A stretch of 64,000 bases of DNA from JAAYXE01 sp964391195 (GTDB taxonomy: Bacteria > Chloroflexota > Anaerolineae > Anaerolineales > UBA4823): contig CAYMLG010000001.1 in NCBI GenBank assembly GCA_964391195.1, forward strand, positions 149,478-213,477. The letters run 5' to 3'. Below, piece by piece: positions 45,528 to 53,882 of this stretch. The position numbers were made by a program, and so were the translations under genes. Numbering within the stretch: the first letter of the stretch is position 1; every line of letters begins with the position of its first letter. The notes below the pieces were generated by a model. It saw only the letters and a program-made list of their open reading frames with translations. It did not search any database and was not told the origin of the DNA.

Positions 45528-45623
45528 GAATTTATGGTATAGTGGTAATATAGCTGGCGATGTGCAAAAAACCCACACAGACACCACTTACGGGCTGCAA
45601 CGAAATAATTGAGGAGCAAAGAG

Positions 45624-46827
45624 ATGCGTCGAACTCTCATTGTCGATGACCAACGGGATGTGCGCCAGATGCTGCGCGCCGGGTTGGAGACTTTGGGCCC
45701 GGATATGCACGTTGTGGATGTCCCCTCCGCCGAAGAGGCGATGCTGGTCATCTCCAGCCAGCCATTTGACCTTCTCATTGTCGACATCTATTTGCCCGGC
45801 ATCTCGGGCTTTGAACTGCGAAAGCGGGCCCGCAACCTGAACCCCAATCTGAAGATGATCCTGATCACCGGCAGGACTGAGCCAAAGACGCGCAGCGAAG
45901 TGATGAGCGCCGATGTGGACGCGTACTTTTTTAAGCCGGTGCCGATGCCCGAATTCTTGAAGACGGCCGAGGAACTGCTCGGCGGGCAGACCCCGGCAAG
46001 TCCACCGGCTGCTTCCCCCCAGGTCACAGAGTCTCCGGCTAGGGCGGAAACGCCGCTGACAAACCGGCTGGAAGAGCTGCGCCAGGAATCGAAAGCGCGC
46101 GCCTGCCTGCTTTTCGACTGCGATCAACAGGTGCTCGCCCAGGCCGGGGAGCTGCCCTTNNNNNNNNNNNNNNNNNNNNNNNNNNNNNNNNNNNNNNNNN
46201 NNNNNNNNNNNNNNNNNNNNNNNNNNNNNNNNNNNNNNNNNNNNNNNNNNNNNNNNNNNAATTGACGTGCTTTCGCACATCCACTACTTTCACGGCCCCG
46301 GCTTCGATCTGTTCGCCGCCCCTGCCGGGAGCCGCCTTGGCTTCTTGTTGGTCGCCGACCCGGTGACGGGAGCCGCGCGCCTGGGTGAAGTGCAGCGGGC
46401 GATTTTGGCGGCCGTCCCCGGGCTTGAGGTCCTGGTGGGGTCATCCGCCCTGGAGGGCCAGCCCGCCTCTGCTGAGATGCAACGGTCCGCTGCTCAGCCA
46501 GACGCGCCCGGGGGCGGGCTCGAGTACCGTGCGGCGGAAATGGATGATCTGCGCAAACCGGACCCGCCGCCTGCAGGACCCGCAGTCATGTCCGAGATCG
46601 ACCTGGATGAACTGTTCCAGGCGCCGGAGCCACCCCCACCGGTTGAGGTCGAAGACTTGCCTTCTCTTGAAGATCTGTTCGGTGAGGCGGCAGAGAAGGC
46701 GGCTGCCATGGATGCCGATGCCTTTTGGGAAGAAATCGCCAGCGACAATCCCGATCCATCGCTCAACCCGCACGCCATCTCCTATGATGAAGCCAGGGAA
46801 ATTGGCCTCTCTCCTGACGAAAATTGA
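45624..46827 (+). CDS. Response regulator with additional C-terminal domain (interrupted by scaffold gap)
   Basis: RBS GAGGAG precedes the ATG. The receiver domain (1 to about 115) has the acidic pair VDDQ (8-9), phosphoacceptor D54 in LLIVDIYLPG, a TG at the Thr position, and the Lys in YFFKPVP. A Pro/Ala linker follows, then a domain beginning SKARACLLFDCDQQVLAQAGELP that reads like a roadblock/LC7 or GAF-like strand pattern. The gap (46160-46259) has no repeated flanks, so sequence really is missing. The part after it (IDVLSHIHYFHGPGFDLFAAP onward) completes that domain and ends in a Glu/Pro-rich acidic tail. No DNA-binding domain is visible. If it is one gene, the gap length must be a multiple of 3. 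Confidence 0.8.
46160..46259. other. Scaffold gap (100 N) with no flanking repeat
   Basis: Unlike the other two gaps, the bases on each side are different, so real sequence of unknown length is missing from the response regulator gene. Confidence 0.95.
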
Positions 46828-46858
46828 TTTGCCCCCTATCGTTCATTATGATACAATG
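46824..46858 (+). promoter_or_regulatory. Promoter of tRNA-Gln
   Basis: TTGATT at 46824-46829 overlaps the stop of the response regulator gene. A 17-base spacer leads to TATGAT (46847-46852). A TACAAT directly after (46853-46858) is an alternative -10 box. Confidence 0.55.
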
Positions 46859-46907
46859 TGGGGCGTTCGATTCCAGATCCCCGGTTCGGGAGCGATCTGT
46901 GTGATAA

Positions 46908-46978
46908 TGGGGCGTGGTGCAATGGCAGCACAGCGGACTTTGGATCCGTTTATCCTGGTTCGAATCCGGGCGCCCCAG
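46908..46978 (+). tRNA. tRNA-Gln (anticodon UUG)
   Basis: The cloverleaf was read directly. Acceptor stem is TGGGGCG/CGCCCCA, D stem GTGC/GCAC, anticodon stem GCGGA/TCCGT with loop CTTTGGA and anticodon TTG, and T arm CCTGG-TTCGAAT-CCGGG. Discriminator is G. Length is 71 nt, and CCA is not encoded. Confidence 0.93.
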
Positions 46979-47121
46979 CTATCTGGCCCACCGGTGGTAA
47001 GATAAGTGCTTGACGAAGACTCAAATTTATACTCGGTAACCCTTCATTCCTCGGACGAGCCCGCGTACCCGATCCAGCGGCGCGCAATGCTCGTCTGTTT
47101 ATTTTTAAAGGAGCTTTTGAT

Positions 47122-48474
47122 ATGAAGATTGCATCGGTCATCCTGGCTGCCGGGCAAGGCACGCGCATGCGCTCATCTCTGCCAAAAGTCCTCCACCCGC
47201 TCCTGGGCCGTCCGCTCATCGATTACGCCATCGACACCCATGTAGAGGTGACCGGGGGCAGGCCGGTGATCGTCATCGGCCACGGCGCGGACGAAATTCG
47301 CCAGGCTGCCGGCGACCGGGCAGACTTTGTGATCCAGGAACCTCAATTGGGGACAGGCCATGCTGTCCGGCAGGCGGAAGCACAACTGCGCGGCCGCAGC
47401 AACCTGGTGTTGGTCACTTATGCCGATATGCCCCTCCTTACTCAGGAGACCCTCCGGCGTTTGATCGAAGCCCACCAAGACCACAGCGGCCCGATCACCA
47501 TGCTCACCGTGGTGGCCAGCGATCCGCGCGGCTTCGGGCGGGTGGTGCGCGACGAGCACGGGCGAGTGAAGGCCATCGTCGAAGAAGCGCAGGCGACCCC
47601 CGAGCAGTTGGAAATCCGCGAATTGAATGTCAGCGCCTACTGCTTTTCGTCCGCCTGGCTGTGGGAGGCCCTCTCCAGGATCCAGCTATCGCCCAAGGGT
47701 GAATACTATCTGACCGACCTGGTCGAAATCGCCGTGGGGGATGGGCTCCCCGTTCAAGCGCTGCAGGCGGAGGATATTTCTGAGACGATCGGGATCAACA
47801 CCCGCGTTCACCTGGCCGAGGCGGAAGCCCTGCTTCGCCAGCGGATCAACCGCCAATGGATGCTGGCCGGGGTGACCCTGGTAGATCCGGCGACGACCTA
47901 TATCGAGCCGGGAGTGGAGATCGGGCAAGACACAGTCATCTGGCCCAACACCTATCTGCGCGGCGAGACGGTTGTGGGGCAGGACTGCGTCATCGGACCG
48001 AACACCATCATCGAGGATGCCCGGGTCGGCAATAGCTGCAAGGTGTTTGCCTCTGTCCTGGAGAAGGCAATTGTTGAAGACCGGGTGGAGATCGGCCCCT
48101 TCGGCCACCTGCGCAAAGGAGCCCACCTGGCCGAGGGAGTCCACATGGGCAACTTTGGCGAGGTGAAGAACTCCTATCTGGGACCCGGTACGAAGATTGG
48201 GCATTTCTCTTATCTGGGCGATGCCACCATCGGTCCAAACGTCAACATTGGGGCGGGGACCATTACTTGCAACTACGATGGAAAACAGAAACACCCCACG
48301 AAGATAGGGGAAGGCGCCTTTATCGGCAGTGATACGATGCTGGTCGCTCCGGTGGAGATTGGGGAGGGCGCTCGCACCGGGGCCGGCTCGGTGGTCACCA
48401 AAGATGTGCCTGATTGGACGCTGTCGGTCGGTGTGCCGGCGCGTGCCCTCCGAAAGTTGGAGAAAAGTGAATGA
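47122..48474 (+). CDS. glmU: Bifunctional UDP-N-acetylglucosamine pyrophosphorylase / glucosamine-1-phosphate N-acetyltransferase
   Basis: Makes UDP-GlcNAc for peptidoglycan and other glycans. The protein is 450 residues. The N-terminal uridyltransferase has LAAGQGTRMRSSLPKVLHPL (8-27) and the GTGHAVRQAE and TYADMPLL blocks. The C-terminal left-handed beta-helix of hexapeptide repeats includes GPFGHLRKGAHL, MGNFGEVKNS and GAGTITCNYDGKQKHPTKIG. RBS AAAGGAG precedes the ATG. The following CBS-protein gene overlaps its end. Confidence 0.97.
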   Translation: MKIASVILAAGQGTRMRSSLPKVLHPLLGRPLIDYAIDTHVEVTGGRPVIVIGHGADEIRQAAGDRADFVIQEPQLGTGHAVRQAEAQLRGRSNLVLVTYADMPLLTQETLRRLIEAHQDHSGPITMLTVVASDPRGFGRVVRDEHGRVKAIVEEAQATPEQLEIRELNVSAYCFSSAWLWEALSRIQLSPKGEYYLTDLVEIAVGDGLPVQALQAEDISETIGINTRVHLAEAEALLRQRINRQWMLAGVTLVDPATTYIEPGVEIGQDTVIWPNTYLRGETVVGQDCVIGPNTIIEDARVGNSCKVFASVLEKAIVEDRVEIGPFGHLRKGAHLAEGVHMGNFGEVKNSYLGPGTKIGHFSYLGDATIGPNVNIGAGTITCNYDGKQKHPTKIGEGAFIGSDTMLVAPVEIGEGARTGAGSVVTKDVPDWTLSVGVPARALRKLEKSE

Positions 48475-49759
48475 TTTTGTGTACGAAGTAGCCGGCCTGC
48501 TGGTCCTCCTCATCCTGGATCTGCTGGCTGTTGCTGCCCGAGTGAGTTTTACCCAATCCACCCATGCCCGCCTGCTCGCTTTGCGTGAGCAGATGGATGC
48601 TCAGGTAAATCTGGCCTCCGGCATGCTGCAGCGAACTTCGCGGGTCCGCGCCGGGCTGAACCTGGTGCTGGTATTTTCGCGCTTTCTGATCGCCGGGGGA
48701 GTGCTGTACTACCTCTCCCGCCAGCCCTGGGGGCAGCCGGTTTGGGTCCCGGTCCTCGGCCTGTTCGTGGTCGCCTTCGTTCTGTTCTGGTTCGAGTGGC
48801 TGGTGGAGAGGATCGTCCTCCCCGCTCCGGAAGCCTGGGCGATCCGCCTGATGCCATTCACGCGCCTGGTCCTCTTGCTCACTTCACCGGCGCTCTTTTT
48901 CATTCTTGGTCCGGCAGGAGAACCCAGCCGCCCGGCGGAGGGGGTGGGGACGGTCACCGTCACCGAAGACGAACTCAAGACTCTGGTCGACGCGGGCCAG
49001 GAAGAGGGCGTTTTCGCTCAGGGCGAGCGCCAGATGATTTACTCGATCTTCCAATTGGGGGAAACCCTGGTTCGCGAGATCATGGTCCCCCGCATCGATA
49101 TGCTCGCCCTGGATGTCAACACCCCGCTGCCCGAAGCGGTGGACGCATTTCTCACCTCCGGTCATTCTAGGGTGCCGGTGTTCGCCGAGTCGGTCGACAA
49201 AACCCTGGGGGTGCTCTACGCCAAGGACCTGCTGCGGGTGTGGCGTGAGGGCAGCCAGATTGATTCTCTGCACCCTCTGCTCCGCCCGGCGTACTTCGTC
49301 CCTGAAGCGAAAAAAGTGGATGCCCTGTTGGCCGAAATGCAGAGCCAGCGGATCCACATTGCGATTGTGGTCGATGAGTACGGCGGGGTCGCCGGCCTGG
49401 TCACCCTGGAGGATATCGTCGAAGAGATTGTGGGCGAGATCCGCGATGAGTACGACCAGGCTGAAGAAGCGCCCTACCAACTGCTCAAAACCGGCGAATA
49501 CATTTTCCTGGGCCGGGTCGACCTGGACGATTTCAATGAGATTATGGGCAGCGATCTGCGGAAAGACGAGGCTGAAACCATCGGCGGGTTAATCTACAGC
49601 AGCCTGGGCCGGGTGCCGGTCGTAGGGGAGAAGGTTCAGAACAACGGCCTGCTGCTGACCGTGGAGCAGGTGAGCGGGCGCCGGATTCGCAAGGTGCGCG
49701 CCGCCTGGCTGCCGACCGCTGCCCAGGCCAAAAGGGAAAACCATGACTCTGGCGGATGA
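48467..49759 (+). CDS. CNNM/CorC-HlyC family membrane protein with two CBS domains
   Basis: The protein is 430 residues from the GTG at 48467, which overlaps the glmU end by 8 bases and has GGAG upstream; a GTG at 48479 is an alternative. The DUF21-type membrane part has hydrophobic helices at about 5-25, 65-85, 92-112 and 128-148. The linker DELKTLVDAGQEEGVFAQGERQMI leads into two CBS domains (about 205-330) with VREIMVPRIDMLAL and HIAIVVDEYGGVAGLVTLEDI. The C-terminal CorC/HlyC domain is at about 345-420. Homologues affect magnesium/cobalt resistance or transport. The hemolysin name is historical. Confidence 0.9.
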   Translation: MNDFVYEVAGLLVLLILDLLAVAARVSFTQSTHARLLALREQMDAQVNLASGMLQRTSRVRAGLNLVLVFSRFLIAGGVLYYLSRQPWGQPVWVPVLGLFVVAFVLFWFEWLVERIVLPAPEAWAIRLMPFTRLVLLLTSPALFFILGPAGEPSRPAEGVGTVTVTEDELKTLVDAGQEEGVFAQGERQMIYSIFQLGETLVREIMVPRIDMLALDVNTPLPEAVDAFLTSGHSRVPVFAESVDKTLGVLYAKDLLRVWREGSQIDSLHPLLRPAYFVPEAKKVDALLAEMQSQRIHIAIVVDEYGGVAGLVTLEDIVEEIVGEIRDEYDQAEEAPYQLLKTGEYIFLGRVDLDDFNEIMGSDLRKDEAETIGGLIYSSLGRVPVVGEKVQNNGLLLTVEQVSGRRIRKVRAAWLPTAAQAKRENHDSGG

Positions 49760-50156
49760 TATTCGAGACAGACTGATCGCAGCGGCTGTGGAAGCCCGAG
49801 AATGGGCCTACGCCCCCTATTCCCATTATCAGGTTGGCGCGGCTTTGCTCACCGCCTCGGGGAAGATTTACGATGGCGTCAACGTGGAAAACGCGGCTTA
49901 TCCCACCTCGATGTGCGCCGAGCGCGTGGCCGTGTTCAAAGCGGTCTCCGAAGGGGAACTCCAGTTCACCGCCATCGCCGTAGCCACCTCGAATGGGGGC
50001 ACCCCCTGTGGGTCCTGTCGCCAGGTCCTCTCTGAATTCGGGCTGGATACCGTGGTCTGGATCGTGGACGGTCAGGGGAATCTGATCCAAGAGACAACGG
50101 TGGGCGAGCTGCTGCCTGGCGCCTTCGGACCCACCGATCTCCCTCCTCGCGCGTAA
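49743..50156 (+). CDS. cdd: Cytidine deaminase
   Basis: Converts cytidine/deoxycytidine to uridine/deoxyuridine. The protein is 137 residues. The zinc-binding and catalytic residues are C58 and E60 in MCAERVAVFKAV, and C89 and C92 in PCGSCRQV; the substrate block NVENAAYPTS is at 47-56. The ATG overlaps the upstream gene by 17 bases, with AAAGGGAAAA in front. It fits with the nucleoside importer encoded 3 kb downstream. Confidence 0.95.
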   Translation: MTLADDIRDRLIAAAVEAREWAYAPYSHYQVGAALLTASGKIYDGVNVENAAYPTSMCAERVAVFKAVSEGELQFTAIAVATSNGGTPCGSCRQVLSEFGLDTVVWIVDGQGNLIQETTVGELLPGAFGPTDLPPRA

Positions 50157-50182
50157 GCAGGCCTGGCTGAGGCAATGTTTGC

Positions 50183-51355
50183 TTACGGCGCGGGTGTGGG
50201 GGTGACGATAGCCAGCACCGCCTCATCCATCCACCCGGTCGTGCCATCAGGAGTCGTGACCTGAATCCAGCGAACCCCATTCTGGACCACGGGCTCTCCC
50301 TGGACGATCAGCGGTGTGCCGTTGATATAGCTGCGGATGACCGCCCCGGCCGGTTCCTCCCGCAGCAGCGCGCCGCCCCCTTCGACAGCAGCCACCTGGG
50401 CCAGCACCGGGGTTGGGCTGGGGGTCACGGTGCGTGTGGGCGTCAGAGTTGGCGTGCGGGTCAGCGTGGGGGTAGGCGTGTGTGTAGGGGGCACGGGTGT
50501 GGGCGTAAGGGTGGGGGTAAGCGTCCGGGTTGGGGTGAGCGTGGGGGTGGAAGTGGGCACAGCAACCTGAGCGCTAAAAACCGCCCCGGCGCCGCCTAGC
50601 CCGATGACGAGCAGCACCGCCAGCAGCGCCACTGCCCCGCCCAGGGTGTAACCGAACAGAGTCAGCGGCCGGAAACCGAGCACGGCCAGTGTCAGGGCGC
50701 TGAGCAGGGTGCCGGCTGCCAGGTGGATGGCGAACACCACCAGGCCGTCGGGCCACAGATGGGGGATGCCCGAGCCCAGGCCGATCCCGGCGGCTGCCAA
50801 CGGCGTGTACAGTTCGTATGCCAGGATCACGCTGGGGAGGCCGGGGCTGCCCTGCTCCCGGCCCAGCATCCAGGCGGTGGCCACAGCCCCGATGGCCAGC
50901 ACCAGCAAATCGATCCAGGTCACCTGGGCGTGCAGGTAGATCTGCTGAGGGTCCAGTGAAAAACTGTTGGCTGCTGCCAGCCCGGTCAGATAGCTGGCCA
51001 GGAACACCAACGCCCCGCCCACCAGCAGGCCCCCCAGGCTGCGCAGAAATGTCCTCCCCGATCCGGTGATCGTCCCCAGCGCCATACCCAGCACCGGGCC
51101 CAGAAAGGGAGCCAGCACCGCGCCTGTCACCAGCAGCCCAAGCGAGTCGAGCAGCAGGCCCAGGCCCAGTACTGCGCCGGACAGGAGAGAAAACAGGAAA
51201 AAGTCGAACGTGGGAGCGGTGCGGTGCACCAGTTCGGCCAGGGAAGCTGCCTGGTCGTCAGCATCCAGTGGGGCCAGCAAGCGCCGTGCCCTGCGCCTTC
51301 GGGCGGGCGGTAGGCGGTCGGGATCGTCGGGTTCGTGTTCGGTGGAGAAGTTCAT
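50183..51355 (-). CDS. DUF389-type membrane protein fused to a Thr/Pro linker and SH3 domain
   Basis: The protein is 390 residues. An Arg-rich cytoplasmic N-terminus is followed by about eight hydrophobic helices (about 50-265). FDFFLFSLLSGAVLGLGLLL and GAVLAPFLGPVLGMALGTITG match the DUF389 core. A 50-residue Thr/Pro-repeat linker (about 270-318) leads to a C-terminal SH3-like domain with EGGGALLREEPAGAVIRSY and GVRWIQVTTPDGTTGWMDE. The function of DUF389 is unknown. The -10 box TATAAT ends 7 bases before the ATG and there is no SD. Confidence 0.8.
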   Translation of the reverse strand: MNFSTEHEPDDPDRLPPARRRRARRLLAPLDADDQAASLAELVHRTAPTFDFFLFSLLSGAVLGLGLLLDSLGLLVTGAVLAPFLGPVLGMALGTITGSGRTFLRSLGGLLVGGALVFLASYLTGLAAANSFSLDPQQIYLHAQVTWIDLLVLAIGAVATAWMLGREQGSPGLPSVILAYELYTPLAAAGIGLGSGIPHLWPDGLVVFAIHLAAGTLLSALTLAVLGFRPLTLFGYTLGGAVALLAVLLVIGLGGAGAVFSAQVAVPTSTPTLTPTRTLTPTLTPTPVPPTHTPTPTLTRTPTLTPTRTVTPSPTPVLAQVAAVEGGGALLREEPAGAVIRSYINGTPLIVQGEPVVQNGVRWIQVTTPDGTTGWMDEAVLAIVTPTPAP

Positions 51356-51362
51356 TTTCGTA

Positions 51363-51368
51363 ATTATA
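51363..51368 (-). promoter_or_regulatory. -10 element of the DUF389-SH3 gene (leaderless start)
   Basis: TATAAT on the minus strand ends 7 bases before the ATG at 51355. No Shine-Dalgarno sequence is present. Confidence 0.6.
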
Positions 51369-51489
51369 ATGTAAAATGGTGCTTGTGCTGCCCGGCGTAT
51401 AGGTACTGCGTGTAGGTGCCGTGTACAGGCGCTGCGGGCAGCGTGAGCATTGCCGATTCACCCTTTTTTCGAATGGAGGCGAGTTGCCT

Positions 51490-52503
51490 GTGTCCCGCTG
51501 GTCGCGATTGTTGTGCTTTGCCGCTCTCATCCTGTTGGCTGTTTCTGCTTGCCGCCCCGCTGCGCCCTCAGCCCCGTCGCCAACCCCAACCACGCCAGCC
51601 CCCTCTCCTCTGCCTCCCACCCCAACGGCTGAACCCAGCCCCACCCCGCAGCCGCCGCTGGTCGTCTTGTGGGGGGGCGATCAGGCCGACCCGGCTCTGT
51701 TTGCCGCAGTGGAGCCGCTGGCCGCCGGTCTGGCCGGTGAGGCCGGCTTCCGTTTTGAGGTCCGCTCAGACTTAGCGGCCGGAAGCCTGGACGAAAACCT
51801 GCGCCTGGTCCTGGCCCTTCCACCGGCGGCCGGACTGGCAGACCTGGCTGCGGCTGCGCCGGCGGTCCAATTTATCGGGGTTGGCCTGGCAGAAGCCCCG
51901 GATGCGGAAAATATCAGCCGGGTGGAGTTAGCCGGCGACCAGGCGGCCATGCAGGGTTTCCTGGCGGGCTACATCTCTGCCCTGATCACCCCCGACTGGC
52001 GGGTGGGTGTGATCGCCCCTCCTGGCTCGTCCGCCGTTCAGGGTTTTGTGAATGGCGTGATCTACTACTGCGGCCTATGCCGTCCCGCTTACCCCCCATA
52101 CAATACCTATCCACAGTTGGTCGAACTTTCGCCCGATGCTTCCGCAGGCGAGGTGCAGTCCACCGTAGATGGCCTCGCGGCCCAGGCAGTTGAGACCGTG
52201 TTCCTGGCCTCGGGTGTGGATGTCGCCGCCCTGGCGCCTCCGCTGGCTCAGGCCGGAATCAACCTGATCGGTACTCAATCCCCGGACCCGGCCCTCGAAC
52301 CCAATTGGGTGGCCTCGATTGGCGCCGATCTGCCCGAGGCGGTCCGCCAGGCCTGGGCCGAAGTGACTGACGGCTCTGGTGGGGTGGAAACGAATGTGCC
52401 CCTGGAAGTGTTCGCGGTGAACGAAGAGCTGCTCAGCACCGGCCGGCAGCGCCTCGTCCAACAAGTGTTGGAAGACCTTCAGGCCGGGTTTATATCGCCT
52501 TAG
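51490..52503 (+). CDS. BMP-family-like lipoprotein
   Basis: The protein is 337 residues from the GTG at 51490 (an in-frame TTG at 51484 is possible), with GGAGG 11-15 bases upstream. The signal peptide ends in lipobox VSAC (Cys near 21), followed by a Pro/Thr/Ser linker. The mature part has the two-lobed periplasmic-binding outline of BMP proteins: VVLWGGDQADPALFAAVEPL, AAMQGFLAGYISALITPDWRVGVI, GFVNGVIYYCGLC and VFLASGVDVAALAPPLAQAG. It is shorter and more diverged than the BMP protein encoded next to it. Ligand unknown; a second receptor for the same transporter is possible. Confidence 0.75.
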   Translation: MSRWSRLLCFAALILLAVSACRPAAPSAPSPTPTTPAPSPLPPTPTAEPSPTPQPPLVVLWGGDQADPALFAAVEPLAAGLAGEAGFRFEVRSDLAAGSLDENLRLVLALPPAAGLADLAAAAPAVQFIGVGLAEAPDAENISRVELAGDQAAMQGFLAGYISALITPDWRVGVIAPPGSSAVQGFVNGVIYYCGLCRPAYPPYNTYPQLVELSPDASAGEVQSTVDGLAAQAVETVFLASGVDVAALAPPLAQAGINLIGTQSPDPALEPNWVASIGADLPEAVRQAWAEVTDGSGGVETNVPLEVFAVNEELLSTGRQRLVQQVLEDLQAGFISP

Positions 52504-52654
52504 ATTAATGAATGCCTGTTATATTATTGCCGTGCAGTTCGAATCATGCTAAACTTATCCTATTCTAGGATCAAGGGCAAGGCTAACAATTAAAGTGGTC
52601 CGGAAGCGCTGTTTTGCGCGATAAAACCTATCATGTTTTCTCTAGGAGGAGAAA

Positions 52655-53746
52655 ATGCTTTCGAAAAAGTTCCAAACTTTGTTCGTAGTCCTGGTCATCG
52701 CTGCGATGCTCCTGGCAGCCTGTGCTCAACCGCAGACCGGGCAACAACCACAAGAAGGTCAACAACCACAAGAAGGCCAACAACAACAAGGCGGAGAAAG
52801 CGGAGATTGCCGTGACGAGGCCGTCCTGTGTGTCGGCCTCGTCACCGATGTAGGCGAGATCGACGATAAGTCGTTCAACCAGTCGGCCTGGGAAGGCGTG
52901 CTGCAGGCGCAGAGCGAGCTGGGCGCCAAGGTGCAGTATGTGGAAACCGCGGACGCCAAGGACTATGCCACCAATATCGCCCTGTTCGCTGACGAAGGGT
53001 ACGATGTGATCGTGACCGTTGGCTTCGCCCTGGGAGATGCGACTCTGGAAGCTGCCCAGAAGTATCCTGATATCGACTTCATCGGCGTCGACCAGTTCCA
53101 GGGTGCAGAGGTAGCCAATGTGACCGGCCTGATCTTCCCTGAGGACCAGGCGGGCTTCATGGCCGGCGTCCTCGCCGCTCTGCTGACGAAATCCGGGACG
53201 ATCGCTGCGGTGCTCGGCACCGACCTGGTCCCCCCGGTGGTGGCCTTCAAAGAGGGGTACGAGAACGGCGCAGAGTATATCAAACCCGACATCAACATCA
53301 TCTCGACCTACCATCCCGGCGGCCTGGATGTGGCCTTCACCGACCCCGAGTGGGGTGCAACCACTGCAGCCCAGGCGATTGACCAGGGTGCAGATGTGAT
53401 CTTCGGCGCTGGCGGCAAGACCGGCAACGGCGCCCTGGGTGAAGTCGCCACTCACCCCGGCCTGTACTGCATCGGCGTCGATACCGACCAATGGGAGACC
53501 GCGCCTGAGGCTCACCCCTGCCTGATTTCCAGCGCCATGAAGCTCATCACCCCCGGCGTTTTCGAACTGATCCAGCTCTCCCAGAACGGTGAATTCCCGG
53601 GTGGGAACTTTGTAGGCCAGGTTGGATTGGCCCCCTTCCACGATTTCGAAAGCCAGGTTCCCCAGGATGTGAAGGATCAGTTGGATGAGGTCCGCCAGGG
53701 CCTCGAGTCCGGCGATATTTCAACCGGTTACAATCCTGCAGGCTAA
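52655..53746 (+). CDS. bmpA: BMP-family nucleoside-binding lipoprotein
   Basis: Receptor of a BMP-type (purine) nucleoside ABC importer. The protein is 363 residues. The signal ends in lipobox LLAAC (Cys near 23), followed by a Gln-rich linker with a repeated QQPQEG unit. The mature domain has VGLVTDVGEIDDKSFNQSAWEG, VGFALGDATLEAAQKYPDIDFIGVD, EDQAGFMAGVLAA, GADVIFGAGGKTGNGAL and GVDTDQWE, all characteristic of the PnrA/BmpA family. RBS AGGAGG precedes the ATG. A hairpin follows, then two permeases and the ATPase. Confidence 0.95.
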   Translation: MLSKKFQTLFVVLVIAAMLLAACAQPQTGQQPQEGQQPQEGQQQQGGESGDCRDEAVLCVGLVTDVGEIDDKSFNQSAWEGVLQAQSELGAKVQYVETADAKDYATNIALFADEGYDVIVTVGFALGDATLEAAQKYPDIDFIGVDQFQGAEVANVTGLIFPEDQAGFMAGVLAALLTKSGTIAAVLGTDLVPPVVAFKEGYENGAEYIKPDINIISTYHPGGLDVAFTDPEWGATTAAQAIDQGADVIFGAGGKTGNGALGEVATHPGLYCIGVDTDQWETAPEAHPCLISSAMKLITPGVFELIQLSQNGEFPGGNFVGQVGLAPFHDFESQVPQDVKDQLDEVRQGLESGDISTGYNPAG

Positions 53747-53782
53747 GAACTGCGCTTTTGATCGTTACAACCGAGGCGAGAG

Positions 53783-53815
53783 GCAAAGGGCAGAGAAAGA
53801 TCTGCCCTTTGCTTT
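53783..53815 (+). terminator. Intra-operon hairpin after bmpA
   Basis: A perfect 12-bp stem, GCAAAGGGCAGA / TCTGCCCTTTGC, is followed by TTTACGTCTTCTC. It is probably an attenuator giving more receptor than permease. Confidence 0.65.
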
Positions 53816-53882
53816 ACGTCTTCTCGGAAGACGGGTAAAATGAACCGTTGCATTCTATCTTGCGCCTGAGGTTCAACAAGAC

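Noticed and set aside
45560..45652. Short ORF 8 bases after a TAATAT box, overlapping the response regulator start
   Set aside because: About 30 codons with no similarity and no supporting SD. The regulator has its own good RBS, so a leader peptide cannot be supported.
50400..50560. GT-rich minisatellite
   Set aside because: It is the coding sequence of the Thr/Pro linker of the DUF389-SH3 protein; irregular codon-level repeats explain it.
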